Source: Rhabditoides inermis
Taxonomy: Eukaryota; Nematoda; Chromadorea; Rhabditida; Rhabditidae
NCBI GenBank assembly: GCA_963966185.1
Contig: CAWZYM010000355.1
Span: forward strand, 77,001 to 141,000
DNA length: 64,000 nt
Reading direction: 5' to 3'
Below the pieces are notes generated by a model. That model did no database searches and had not been told where the DNA came from. It was given only the letters and a program-made list of their open reading frames with translations. Numbering within the stretch: the stretch's first letter is position 1; each line of letters starts with the position of its first letter. Shown one piece after another: positions 28,901-43,900 of the stretch. Both the position numbers and the translations under genes were made by a program.

Positions 28901-31900
28901 GAGTAAACTCTCAGGATAAACTCTCAGGATAAACTCTCAGGATAAACTCTCAGGATAAACTCTCAGGATAAACTCTCAGAGTAAACTCTTAGGATAAACT
29001 CTCAGGATAAACTCTCAGGATAAACTCTCAGGATAAACTCTCAGGATAAACTCTCAGGATAAACTCTCAGGATAAACTCTCAGGATAAACTCTCAGGATA
29101 AACTCTCAGGATAAACTCTCAGGATAAACTCTCAGGACAAACTCTCAGGATAAATTCTCAGGATAAAACTCTCAGGACAAACTCTCAAAACTCTCAGGAT
29201 AAACTCTCAGGATAAACTCTCAGAGTAAACTCTTAGGATAAACTCTCAGGATAAACTCTCAGGATAAACTCTCAGGATAAACTCTCAGGATAAACTCTCA
29301 GGATAAACTGTCAGGATAAACTCTCAGGATAAACTGTCAGGATAAACTGTCAGGATAAACTCTCAGGATAAACTCTCAGAGTAACTCTCAGGATAAACTC
29401 TCAGGATAAACTCTCAGGATAAACTCTCAGGATAAACTCCCAGGATAAACTCTTAGGATAAACTCTCAGGATAAACTCTAAGGATAAACTCTCAGAGTAA
29501 ACTCTCAGAGTAAACTCTCAGTCAGGATAAACTCTCAGGATAAACTCTCAGGATAAACTCTCAGGATAAACTCTCAGGATAAACTCCCAGGATAAACTCT
29601 TAGGATAAACTCTCAGGATAAACTCTCAGGATAAACTCTCAGAGTAAACTCTCAGAGTAAACTCTCAGTCAGGATAAACTCTCAGGAAAAACACTCAGGA
29701 TAAACTGTCTGGATAAACTCTCAGGATAAACTCTCAGGATAAACTCTCAGGATAAACTCTCAGGATAAACTCTCAGGATAAACTCTCAGGATAAACTCTC
29801 AGGATAAACTCTCAGAGTAAACTCTTAGGATAAACTCCCAGGATAAACTCTCAGGATAAACTCTAAGGATAAACTCTCAGAGTAAACTCTCAGAGTAAAC
29901 TCTCAGAGTAAACTCTCAGTCAGGATAAACTCTCAGGATAAACACTCAGGATAAACTCTCAGAGTAAACTCTCAGGATAAACTCTAAGGATAAACTCTCA
30001 GAGTAAACTCTCAGGATAAACTCTTAGGATAAACTCTCAGGATAAACTCTTAGGATAAACTCTTAGGATAAACTCTCAGGATAAACTCTCAGGATAAACT
30101 CTCGGGATAAACTCTCAGGATAAACTCTCAGTATAAACTATCGGTATGAATTCTCAGGATAAACTCTCAGGATAAACTCTCAGAGTAAACTCTCAGGATA
30201 AACTCTTAGGATAAACTCTCAGGATAAACTCTCAGGATAAACTCTCGGGATAAACTCTCAGGATAAACTCTCAGTATAAACTATCGGGATAAATTCTCAG
30301 GATAAACTCTCAGGATAAACTCTCAGAGTAAACTCTCAGGATAAACTCTTAGGATAAACTCTCAGGATAAACTCTTAGGATAAACTCTTAGGATAAACTC
30401 TCAGAGTAAACTCTCAGAGTAAACTCTCAGGATAAACTCTCAGGATAAACTCTTAGGATAAACTCTCAGGATAAACTCTCAGGATAAAACTCTCAGGACA
30501 AACTCTCAAAACTCTCAGGATAAACTCTCAGGATAAACTCTCAGAGTAAACTCTTAGGATAAACTCTCAGGATAAACTCTCAGGATAAACTCTCAGGATA
30601 AACTCTCAGGATAAACTCTCAGGATAAACTCTCAGGATAAACTCCCAGGATAAACTCTCAGGATAAACTCTCAGGATAAACTCTCAGGATAAACTCTCAG
30701 GATAAACTCTCAGAGTAAACTCTTAGGATAAACTCCCAGGATAAACTCTCAGGATAAACTCTAAGGATAAACTCTCAGAGTAAACTCTCAGAGTAAACTC
30801 TCAGAGTAAACTCTCAGTCAGGATAAACTCTCAGGATAAACACTCAGGATAAACTCTCAGAGTAAACTCTCAGGATAAACTCTAATGATAAACTCTCAGA
30901 GTAAACTCTCAGGATAAACTCTTAGGATAAACTCTCAGGATAAACTCTTAGGATAAACTCTTAGGATAAACTCTCAGGATAAACTCTCAGGATAAACTCT
31001 CGGGATAAACTCTCAGGATAAACTCTCAGTATAAACTACCGGGATGAATTCTCAGGATAAACTCTCAGAGTAAACTCTCAGGATAAACTCTCAGAGTAAC
31101 TCTCAGGATAAACTCTCAGGATAAACTCTCAGGATAAACTCTCAGGATAAACTCCCAGGATAAACTCTTAGGATAAACTCTCAGGATAAACTCTAAGGAT
31201 AAACTCTCAGAGTAAACTCTCAGAGTAAACTCTCAGTCAGGATAAACTCTCAGGATAAACTCTCAGGATAAACTCTCAGGATAAACTCTCAGGATAAACT
31301 CCCAGGATAAACTCTTAGGATAAACTCTCAGGATAAACTCTCAGGATAAACTCTCAGAGTAAACTCTCAGTCAGGATAAACTCTCAGGATAAACACTCAG
31401 GATAAACTGTCTGGATAAACTCTCAAGATAAACTCTCAGGATAAACTCTCAGGATAAACTCTCAGGATAAACTCTCAGGATAAACTCTCAGGATAAACTC
31501 TCAGGATAAACTCTCAGAGTAAACTCTTAGGATAAACTCCCAGGATAAACTCTCAGGATAAACTCTAAGGATAAACTCTCAGAGTAAACTCTCAGAGTAA
31601 ACTCTCAGAGTAAACTCTCAGAGTAAACTCTCAGTCAGGATAAACTCTCAGGATAAACACTCAGGATAAACTCTCAGAGTAAACTCTCAGGATAAACTCT
31701 AAGGATAAACTCTCAGAGTAAACTCTCAGGATAAACTCTTAGGATAAACTCCCAGGATAAACTCTTAGGATAAACTCTTAGGATAAACTCTCAGGATAAA
31801 CTCTCAGGATAAACTCTCGGGATAAACTCTCAGGATAAACTCTCAGTATAAACTATCGGGATGAATTCTCAGGATAAACTCTCAGGATAAACTCTCAGAG

Positions 31901-34900
31901 TAAACTCTCAGGATAAACTCTCAGGATAAACTCTCAGGATAAACTCTCAGGATAAACTCTCGGGATAAACTCTCAGGATAAACTCTCAGTATAAACTATC
32001 GGGATAAATTCTCAGGATAAACTCTCAGGATAAACTCTCAGAGTAAACTCTCAGGATAAACTCTTAGGATAAACTCTCAGGATAAACTCTTAGGATAAAC
32101 TCTTAGAATAAACTCTCAGAGTAAACTCTCAGAGTAAACTCTCAGAGTAAACTCTCAGGATAAACTCTCAGGGTAAACTCTTAGGATAAACTCTCAGGAT
32201 AAACTCTCAGGATAAAACTCTCAGGACAAACTCTCAAAACTCTCAGGATAAACTCTCAGGATAAACTCTCAGAGTAAACTCTTAGGATAAACTCTCAGGA
32301 TAAACTCTCAGGATAAACTCTCAGGATAAACTCTCAGAGTAAACTCTCAGAGTAAACTCTCAGTCAGGATAAACTCTCAGGATAAACACTCAGGATAAAC
32401 TGTCTGGATAAACTCTCAGGATAAACTCTCAGGATAAACTCTCAGGATAAACTCTCAGGATAAACTCTCAGGATAAACTCTCAGGATAAACTCTCAGGAT
32501 AAACTCTCAGAGTAAACTCTTAGGATAAACTCCCAGGATAAACTCTCAGGATAAACTCTAAGGATAAACTCTCAGGATAAACTCTCAGAGTAAACTCTCA
32601 GAGTAAACTCTCAGGATAAACTCTCAGGATAAACTCTCAGGATAAACACTCAGGATAAACTCTCAGAGTAAACTCTCAGGATAAACTCTAAGGATAAACT
32701 CTCAGAGTAAACTCTCAGGATAAACTCTCAGAGTAAACTCTCAGGATAAACTCTAATGATAAACTCTCAGAGTAAATTCTCAGGATAAACTCTTAGGATA
32801 TACTCTCAGGATAAACTCTTAGGAGTAAACTCTCAGAGTAAACTCTCAGTCAGGATAAACTCTCAGGATAAACTCTCAGGATAAACTCTCAGAGTAAACT
32901 CTTAGGATAAACTCCGAGGATAAACTCTCAGGATACACTCTAAGGATAAACTCTCAGAGTAAACTCTCAGAGTAAACTCTCAGTCAGGATAAACTCTCAG
33001 GATAAACACTCAGGATAAACTCTCAGAGTAAACTCTCAGGATATACTCTAAGAATAAACTCTCAGGATAAACTCTCAGAGTAAACTCTCAGGATAAACTC
33101 TTAGGATGAACTCTCAGGATAAACTCTCAGGATAAACTCTCAGAGTAAACTCTCAGAGTAAACTCTCAGAGTAAACTCTCAGAGTAAACTCTCAGGATAA
33201 ACTCTCAGGATAAACTCTTAGGATAAACTCTCAGGATAAACTCTCAGGATAAAACTCTCAGGACAAACTCTCAAAACTCTCAGAGTAAACTCTTAGGATA
33301 AACTCTCAGGATAAACTCTCAGGATAAACTCTCAGGATAAACTCTCAGGATAAACTCTCAGGATAAACTCTCAGGATAAACTCTCAGGATAAACTCTCAG
33401 GATAAACTCTCAGGATAAACTCTCAGGATAAACTCTCAGGACAAACTCTCAGGATAAACTCTCAGGACAAACTCTCAGGATAAATTCTCAGGATAAAACT
33501 CTCAGGACAAACTCTCAAAACTCTCAGGATAAACTCTCAGGATAAACTCTCAGAGTAAACTCTTAGGATAAACTCTCAGGATAAACTCTCAGGATAAACT
33601 CTCAGGATAAACTCTCAGGATAAACTCTCAGGATAAAACTCTCAGGACAAACTCTCAAAACTCTCAGGATAAACTCTCAGGATAAACTCTCAGGATAAAC
33701 TCTCAGGATAAACTCTCAGGATAAACTCTCAGGATAAACTCTCAGGATAAACTCTCAGGATAAACTCTCAGGATAAACTCTCAGGATAAACTCTCAGGAC
33801 AAACTCTCAGGATAAACTCTCAGGACAAACTCTCAGGATAAATTCTCAGGATAAAACTCTCAGGACAAACTCTCAAAACTCTCAGGATAAACTCTCAGGA
33901 TAAACTCTCAGAGTAAACTCTTAGGATAAACTCTCAGGATAAACTCTCAGGATAAACTCTCAGGATAAACTCTCAGGATAAACTCTCAGGATAAACTCTC
34001 AGGATAAACTCTCAGGATAAACTCTCAGAGTAAACTCTTAGGATAAACTCTCAGGATAAACTCTCAGGATAAACTCTCAGGATAAACTCTCAGGATAAAC
34101 TCTCAGGATAAACTCTCAGGATAAACTCTCAGGATAAACTCTCAGGATAAACTCTCAGGATAAACTCTCAGGATAAACTCTCAGGACAAACTCTCAGGAT
34201 AAATTCTCAGGATAAAACTCTCAGGACAAACTCTCAAAACTCTCAGGATAAACTCTCAGGATAAACTCTCAGAGTAAACTCTTAGGATAAACTCTCAGGA
34301 TAAACTCTCAGGATAAACTCTCAGGATAAACTCTCAGGACAAACTCTCAGGATAAATTCTCAGGATAAAAACTCTCAGGACAAACTCTCAAAACTCTCAG
34401 GATAAACTCTCAGGATAAACTCTCAGAGTAAACTCTTAGGATAAACTCTCAGGATAAACTCTCAGGATAAACTCTCAGGATAAACTCTCAGGATAAACTC
34501 TCAGGATAAACTCTCAGGATAAACTCTCAGGATAAACTCTCAGAGTAAACTCTTAGGATAAACTCTCAGGATAAAACTCTCAGGATAAACTCTCAGGATA
34601 AACTCTCAGGATAAACTCTCAGGATAAACTCTCAGGATAAACTCTCAGGATAAACTCTCAGGATAAACTCTCAGGATAAACTCTCAGGATAAACTCTCAG
34701 GACAAACTCTCAGGATAAATTCTCAGGATAAAACTCTCAGGACAAACTCTCAAAACTCTCAGGATAAACTCTCAGGATAAACTCTCAGAGTAAACTCTTA
34801 GGATAAACTCTCAGGATAAACTCTCAGGATAAACTCTCAGGATAAACTCTCAGGATAAACTGTCAGGATAAACTCTCAGGATAAACTGTCAGGATAAACT

Positions 34901-37900
34901 GTCAGGATAAACTCTCAGGATAAACTCTCAGAGTAACTCTCAGGATAAACTCTCAGGATAAACTCTCAGGATAAACTCTCAGGATAAACTCCCAGGATAA
35001 ACTCTTAGGATAAACTCTTAGGATAAACTCTCAGGATAAACTCTCAGGATAAACTCTCAGGATAAACTCTCAGGACAAACTCTCAGGATAAATTCTCAGG
35101 ATAAAACTCTCAGGACAAACTCTCAAAACTCTCAGGATAAACTCTCAGGATAAACTCTCAGAGTAAACTCTTAGGATAAACTCTCAGGATAAACTCTCAG
35201 GATAAACTCTCAGGATAAACTCTCAGGATAAACTCTCAGGATAAACTCTCAGGATAAACTCTCAGGATAAACTCTCAGGATAAACTCTCAGAGTAAACTC
35301 TTAGGATAAACTCTCAGGATAAACTCTCAGGATAAACTCTCAGGATAAACTCTCAGGATAAACTCTCAGGATAAACTCTCAGGATAAACTCTCAGGATAA
35401 ACTCTCAGGATAAACTCTCAGGATAAACTCTCAGGATAAACTCTCAGGACAAACTCTCAGGATAAATTCTCAGGATAAAACTCTCAGGACAAACTCTCAA
35501 AACTCTCAGGATAAACTCTCAGGATAAACTCTCAGAGTAAACTCTTAGGATAAACTCTCAGGATAAACTCTCAGGATAAACTGTCAGGATAAACTCTCAG
35601 GATAAACTCTCAGAGTAACTCTCAGGATAAACTCTCAGGATAAACTCTCAGGATAAACTCTCAGGATAAACTCCCAGGATAAACTCTTAGGATAAACTCT
35701 CAGGATAAACTCTAAGGATAAACTCTCAGAGTAAACTCTCAGAGTAAACTCTCAGTCAGGATAAACTCTCAGGATAAACTCTCAGGATAAACTCTCAGGA
35801 TAAACTCTCAGGATAAACTCCCAGGATAAACTCTTAGGATAAACTCTCAGGATAAACTCTCAGGATAAACTCTCAGAGTAAACTCTCAGAGTAAACTCTC
35901 AGTCAGGATAAACTCTCAGGAAAAACACTCAGGATAAACTGTCTGGATAAACTCTCAGGATAAACTCTCAGGATAAACTCTCAGGATAAACTCTCAGGAT
36001 AAACTCTCAGGATAAACTCTCAGGATAAACTCTCAGGATAAACTCTCAGGATAAACTCTCAGAGTAAAACTCTTAGGATAAACTCCCAGGATAAACTCTC
36101 AGGATAAACTCTAAGGATAAACTCTCAGAGTAAACTCTCAGAGTAAACTCTCAGAGTAAACTCTCAGTCAGGATAAACTCTCAGGATAAACACTCAGGAT
36201 AAACTCTCAGAGTAAACTCTCAGGATAAACTCTAAGGATAAACTCTCAGAGTAACTCTCAGGATAAACTCTTAGGATAAACTCTCAGGATAAACTCTTAG
36301 GATAAACTCTTAGGATAAACTCTCAGGATAAACTCTCAGGATAAACTCTCGGGATAAACTCTCAGGATAAACTCTCAGTATAAACTATCGGGATGAATTC
36401 TCAGGATAAACTCTCAGGATAAACTCTCAGAGTAAACTCTCAGGATAAACTCTTAGGATAAACTCTCAGGATAAACTCTCAGGATAAACTCTCGGGATAA
36501 ACTCTCAGGATAAACTCTCAGTATAAACTATCGGGATAAATTCTCAGGATAAACTCTCAGGATAAACTCTCAGAGTAAACTCTCAGGATAAACTCTTAGG
36601 ATAAACTCTCAGGATAAACTCTTAGGATAAACTCTTAGGATAAACTCTCAGAGTAAACTCTCAGAGTAAACTCTCAGGATAAACTCTCAGGATAAACTCT
36701 TAGGATAAACTCTCAGGATAAACTCTCAGGATAAAACTCTCAGGACAAACTCTCAAAACTCTCAGGATAAACTCTCAGGATAAACTCTTAGGATAAACTC
36801 TCAGGATAAACTCTCAGGATAAACTCTCAGGATAAACTCTCAGGATAAACTCTCAGGATAAACTCTCAGGATAAACTCTCAGGATAAACTCTCAGGATAA
36901 ACTCTCAGGATAAACTCTCAGGATAAACTCTCAGGATAAACTCTCAGAGTAAACTCTTAGGATAAACTCCCAGGATAAACTCTCAGGATAAACTCTAAGG
37001 ATAAACTCTCAGAGTAAACTCTCAGAGTAAACTCTCAGAGTAAACTCTCAGTCAGGATAAACTCTCAGGATAAACACTCAGGATAAACACTCAGAGTAAA
37101 CTCTCAGGATAAACTCTAATGATAAACTCTCAGAGTAAACTCTCAGGATAACTCTTAGGATAAACTCTCAGGATAAACTCTTAGGATAAACTCTTAGGAT
37201 AAACTCTCAGGATAAACTCTCAGGATAAACTCTCGGGATAAACTCTCAGGATAAACTCTCAGTATAAACTACCGGGATGAATTCTCAGGATAAACTCTCA
37301 GAGTAAACTCTCAGGATAAACTCTCAGAGTAACTCTCAGGATAAACTCTCAGGATAAACTCTCAGGATAAACTCTCAGGATAAACTCTCAGGATAAACTC
37401 TTAGGATAACTCTCAGGATAAACTCTAAGGATAAACTCTCAGAGTAAACTCTCAGAGTAAACTCTCAGTCAGGATAAACTCTCAGGATAAACTCTCAGGA
37501 TAAACTCTCAGGATAAACTCTCAGGATAAACTCCCAGGATAAACTCTTAGGATAAACTCTCAGGATAAACTCTCAGGATAAACTCTCAGAGTAAACTCTC
37601 AGTCAGGATAAACTCTCAGGATAAACACTCAGGATAAACTGTCTGGATAAACTCTCAGGATAAACTCTCAGGATAAACTCTCAGGATAAACTCTCAGGAT
37701 AAACTCTCAGGATAAACTCTCAGGATAAACTCTCAGGATAAACTCTCAGAGTAAACTCTTAGGATAAACTCCAGGATAAACTCTCAGGATAAACTCTAAG
37801 GATAAACTCTCAGAGTAAACTCTCAGAGTAAACTCTCAGAGTAAACTCTCAGTCAGGATAAACTCTCAGGATAAACACTCAGGATAAACTCTCAGAGTAA

Positions 37901-40900
37901 ACTCTCAGGATAAACTCTAAGGATAAACTCTCAGAGTAAACTCTCAGGATAAACTCTAAGGATAAACTCTCAGAGTAAACTCTCAGGATAAACTCTTAGG
38001 ATAAACTCTCAGGATAAACTCTCAGGATAAACTCTCGGGATAAACTCTCAGGATAAACTCTCAGTATAAACTATCGGGATAAACTCTCAGGATAAACTCT
38101 CAGTATAAACTATCGGGATGAATTCTCAGGATAAACTCTCAGGATAAACTCTCAGAGTAAACTCTCAGGATAAACTCTCGGGATAAACTCTCAGGATAAA
38201 CTCTCAGTATAAACTATCGGGATAAATTCTCAGGATAAACTCTCAGGATAAACTCTCAGAGTAAACTCTCAGGATAAACTCTTAGGATAAACTCTCAGGA
38301 TAAACTCTTAGGATAAACTCTTAGGATAAACTCTCAGAGTAACTCTCAGAGTAAACTCTCAGAGTAAACTCTCAGAGTAAACTCTCAGGATAAACTCTCA
38401 GGGTAAACTCTTAGGATAAACTCTCAGGATAAACTCTCAGGATAAAACTCTCAGGACAAACTCTCAAAACTCTCAGGATAAACTCTCAGGATAAACTCTC
38501 AGAGTAAACTCTTAGGATAAACTCAGATAACTCTCAGGATAAACTCTCAGGATAAACTCTCAGAGTAAACTCTCAGAGTAAACTCTCAGTCAGGATAAAC
38601 TCTCAGGATAAACACTCAGGATAAACTGTCTGGATAAACTCTCAGGATAAACTCTCAGGATAAACTCTCAGGATAAACTCTCAGGATAAACTCTCAGGAT
38701 AAACTCTCAGGATAAACTCTCAGGATAAACTCTCAGAGTAAACTCTTAGGATAAACTCCCAGGATAAACTCTCAGGATAAACTCTAAGGATAAACTCTCA
38801 GAGTAAACTCTCAGAGTAAACTCTCAGAGTAAACTCTCAGTCAGGATAAACTCTCAGGATAAACACTCAGGATAAACTCTCAGAGTAAACTCTCAGGATA
38901 AACTCTAAGGATAAACTCTCAGAGTAAACTCTCAGGATAAACTCTCAGAGTAAACTCTCAGGATAAACTCTAATGATAAACTCTCAGAGTAAACTCTCAG
39001 GATAAACTCTTAGGATAAACTCTCAGGATAAACTCTTAGGATAAACTCTTAGGATAAACTCTCAGGATAAACTCTCAGGATAAACTCTCGGGATAAACTC
39101 TCAGGATAAACTCTCAGTATAAACTACCGGGATGAATTCTCAGGATAAACTCTCAGAGTAAACTCTCAGGATAAACTCTCAGAATAACTCTCAGGATAAA
39201 CTCTCAGGATAAACTCTCAGGATAAACTCTCAGGATAAACTCCCAGGATAAACTCTTAGGATAAACTCTCAGGATAAACTCTAAGATAAACTCTCAGAGT
39301 AAACTCTCAGAGTAAACTCTCAGTCAGGATAAACTCTCAGGATAAACTCTCAGGATAAACTCTCAGGATAAACTCTCAGGATAAACTCCAGGATAAACTC
39401 TTAGGATAAACTCTCAGGATAAACTCTCAGGATAAACTCTCAGAGTAAACTCTCAGTCAGGATAAACTCTCAGGATAAACACTCAGGATAAACTGTCTGG
39501 ATAAACTCTCAGGATAAACTCTCAGGATAAACTCTCAGGATAAACTCTCAGGATAAACTATCAGGATAAACTATCAGGATAAACACTCAGGATAAACTCT
39601 CAGAGTAAACTCTTAGGATAAACTCCCAGGATAAACTCTCAGGATAAACTCTAAGGATAAACTCTCAGAGTAAACTCTCAGAGTAAACTCTCAGTCAGGA
39701 TAAACTCATAAACTCTCAGGATAAACTCTCAGAGTAAACTCTCAGGATAAACTCTTAGGATAAACTCTCAGGATAAACTCTTAGGATAAACTCTTAGGAT
39801 ACACTCTCAGAGTAACTCTCAGAGTAAACTCTCAGAGTAAACTCTCAGGATAAACTCTCAGGATAAACTCTTAGGATAAACTCTCAGGATAAACTCTCAG
39901 GATAAAACTCTCAGGACAAACTCTCAAAACTCTCAGGATAAACTCTCAGGATAAACTCTCAGAGTAAACTCTTAGGTAAACTCTCAGGATAAACTCTCAG
40001 TATAAACTATCGGGATGAATTCTCAGGATAAACTCTCAGGATAAACTCTCAGAGTAAACTCTCAGGATAAACTCTCAGAGTAACTCTCAGGATAAACTCT
40101 CAGGATAAACTCTCAGGATAAACTCTCAGGATAAACTCCCAGGATAAACTCTTAGGATAAACTCTCAGGATAAACTCTAAGGATAAACTCTCAGAGTAAA
40201 CTCTCAGAGTAAACTCTCAGTCAGGATATACTCTCAGGATAAACTCTCAGGATAAACTCTCAGGATAAACTCTCAGGATAAACTCCCAGGATAAACTCTT
40301 AGGATAAACTCTCAGGATAAACTCTCAGGATAAACTCTCAGAGTAAACTCTCAGTCAGGATAAACTCTCAGGATAAACACTCAGGATAAACTGTCTGGAT
40401 AAACTCTCAGGATAAACTCTCAGGATAAACTCTCAGGATAAACTCTCAGGATAAACTCTCAGGATAAACTCTCAGGATAAACTCTCAGGATAAACTCTCA
40501 GGATAAACTCTCAGAGTAAACTCTTAGGATAAACTCCCAGGATAAACTCTCAGGATAAACTCAGGATAAACTCTCAGAGTAAACTCTCAGGATAAACTCT
40601 TAGGATAAACTCCCAGGATAAACTCTTAGGATAAACTCTTAGGATAAACTCTCAGGATAAACTCTCAGGATAAACTCTCGGGATAAACTCTCAGGATAAA
40701 CTCTCAGTATAAACTATCGGGATGAATTCTCAGGATAAACTCTCAGGATAAACTCTCAGAGTAAACTCTCAGAGTAAACTCTCAGGATAAACTCTTAGGA
40801 TAAACTCTCAGGATAAACTCTCAGGATAAACTCTCGGGATAAACTCTCAGGATAAACTCTCAGTATAAACTATCGGGATAAATTCTCAGGATAAACTCTC

Positions 40901-43900
40901 AGGATAAACTCTCAGAGTAAACTCTCAGGATAAACTCTTAGGATAAACTCTCAGGATAAACTCTTAGGATAAACTCTTAGGATACACTCTCAGAGTAAAC
41001 TCTCAGAGTAAACTCTCAGAGTAAACTCTCAGGATAAACTCTCAGGATAAACTCTCAGGATAAACTCTAAGGATAAACTCTCAGAGTAAACTCTCAGAGT
41101 AAACTCTCAGAGTAAACTCGGATAAACTCTCAGGATAAACTCTCAGTATAAACTATCGGGATGAATTCTCAGGATAAACTCTCAGGATAAACTCTCAGAG
41201 TAAACTCTCAGGATAAACTCTCAGAGTAACTCTCAGGATAAACTCTCAGGATAAACTCTCAGGATAAACTCTCAGGATAAACTCCCAGGATAAACTCTTA
41301 GGATAAACTCTCAGGATAAACTCTAAGGATAAACTCTCAGAGTAAACTCTCAGAGTAAACTCTCAGTCAGGATATACTCTCAGGATAAACTCTCAGGATA
41401 AACTCTCAGGATAAACTCTCAGGATAAACTCCCAGGATAAACTCTTAGGATAAACTCTCAGGATAAACTCTCAGGATAAACTCTCAGAGTAAACTCTCAG
41501 TCAGGATAAACTCTCAGGATAAACACTCAGGATAAACTGTCTGGATAAACTCTCAGGATAAACTCTCAGGATAAACTCTCAGGATAAACTCTCAGGATAA
41601 ACTCTCAGATAAACTCTCAGGATAAACTCTCAGGATAAACTCTCAGGATAAACTCTCAGAGTAAACTCTTAGGATAAACTCCCAGGATAAACTCTCAGGA
41701 TAAACTCTAAGGATAAACTCTCAGAGTAAACTCTCAGAGTAAACTCTCAGAGTAAACTCTCAGTCAGGATAAACTCTCAGGATAAACACTCAGGATAAAC
41801 TCTCAGAGTAAACTCTCAGGATAAACTCTAAGGATAAACTCTCAGAGTAAACTCTCAGGATAAACTCTTAGGATAAACTCCCAGGATAAACTCTTAGGAT
41901 AAACTCTTAGGATAAACTCTCAGGATAAACTCTCAGGATAAACTCTCGGGATAAACTCTCAGGATAAACTCTCAGTATAAACTATCGGGATGAATTCTCA
42001 GGATAAACTCTCAGGATAAACTCTCTAAACTCTCAGGATAAACTCTTAGGATAAACTCTCAGGATAAACTCTCAGGATAAACTCTCGGGATAAACTCTCA
42101 GGATAAACTCTCAGTATAAACTATCGGGATAAATTCTCAGGATAAACTCTCAGGATAAACTCTCAGAGTAAACTCTCAGGATAAACTCTTAGGATAAACT
42201 CTCAGGATAAACTCTTAGGATAAACTCTTAGGATAAACTCTCAGAGTAAACTCTCAGAGTAAACTCTCAGGATAAACTCTCAGGATAAACTCTTAGGATA
42301 AACTCTCAGGATAAACTCTCAGGATAAAACTCTCAGGACAAACTCTCAAAACTCTCAGGATAAACTCTCAGGATAAACTCTCAGAGTAAACTCTTAGGAT
42401 AAACTCTCAGGATAAACTCTCAGGATAAACTCTCAGGATAAACTCTCAGAGTAAACTCTCAGAGTAAACTCTCAGTCAGGATAAACTCTCAGGATAAACA
42501 CTCAGGATAAACTGTCTGGATAAACTCTCAGGATAAACTCTCAGGATAAACTCTCAGGATAAACTCTCAGGATATACTCTCAGGATAAACTCTCAGGATA
42601 AACTCTCAGGATAAACTCTCAGAGTAAACTCTTAGGATAAACTCCCAGGATAAACTCTCAGGATAAACTCTAAGGATAAACTCTCAGAGTAAACTCTCAA
42701 AGTAAACTCTCAGTCAGGATAAACTCTCAGGATAAACACTCAGGATAAACTCTCAGAGTAAACTCTCAGGATAAACTCTCAGTATAAACTATCGGGATGA
42801 ATTCTCAGGATAAACTCTCAGGATAAACTCTTAGGATAAACTCTCAGGATAAACTCTTAGGATAAACTCTTAGGATAAACTCTCAGGATAAACTCTCAGG
42901 ATAAACTCTCGGGATAAACTCTCAGGATAAACTCTCAGTATAAACTATCGGGATGAATTCTCAGGATAAACTCTCAGGATAAACTCTCAGAGTAAACTCT
43001 CAGGATAAACTCTCAGGATAAACTCTCAGGATAAACTCCCAGGATAAACTCTTAGGATAAACTCTCAGGATAAACTCTCAGGATAAACTCTCAGAGTAAA
43101 CTCTCAGTCAGGATAAACTCTCAGGATAAACTCTCAGGATAAACTGTCTGGATAAACTCTCAGGATAAACTCTCAGGATAAACTCTCAGGATAAACTCTC
43201 AGGATAAACTCTCAGGATAAACTCTCAGGATAAACTCTCAGGATAAACTCTCAGAGTAAACTCTTAGGATAAACTCCCAGGATAAACTCTCAGGATAAAC
43301 TCTAAGGATAAACTCTCAGAGTAAACTCTCAGAGTAAACTCTCAGAGTGAACTCTCAGTCAGGATAAACTCTCAGGATAAACACTCAGGATAAACTCTCA
43401 GAGTAAACTCTCAGGATAAACTCTAAGGATAAACTCTCAGGATAAACTCTCAGAGTAAACTCTCAGGATAAACTCTTAGGATAAACTCTCAGTATAAACT
43501 CTTAGGATAAACTCTCAGGATAAACACTCAGGATAAACTCTCAGAGTAAACTCTCAGGATAAACTCTAAGGATAAACTCTCAGGATAAACTCTCAGAGTA
43601 AACTCTCAGGATAAACTCTTAGGATAAACTCTCAGTATAAACTCTTAGGATAAACTCTTAGGATGAACTCTCAGAGTAAACTCTCAGAGTAAACTCTCAG
43701 GATAAACTCTCAGGATAAACTCTTAGGATAAACTCTCAGGATAAACTCTCAGGATAAACTCTCAGGATAAACTCTCAGGATAAACTCTCAGGATAAACTC
43801 TCAGGATAAACTCTCAGGATAAACTCTCAGGATAAACACTCAGGATAAACTCTCAGAGTAAACTCTCAGGATAAACTCTAATGATAAACTCTCAGAGTAA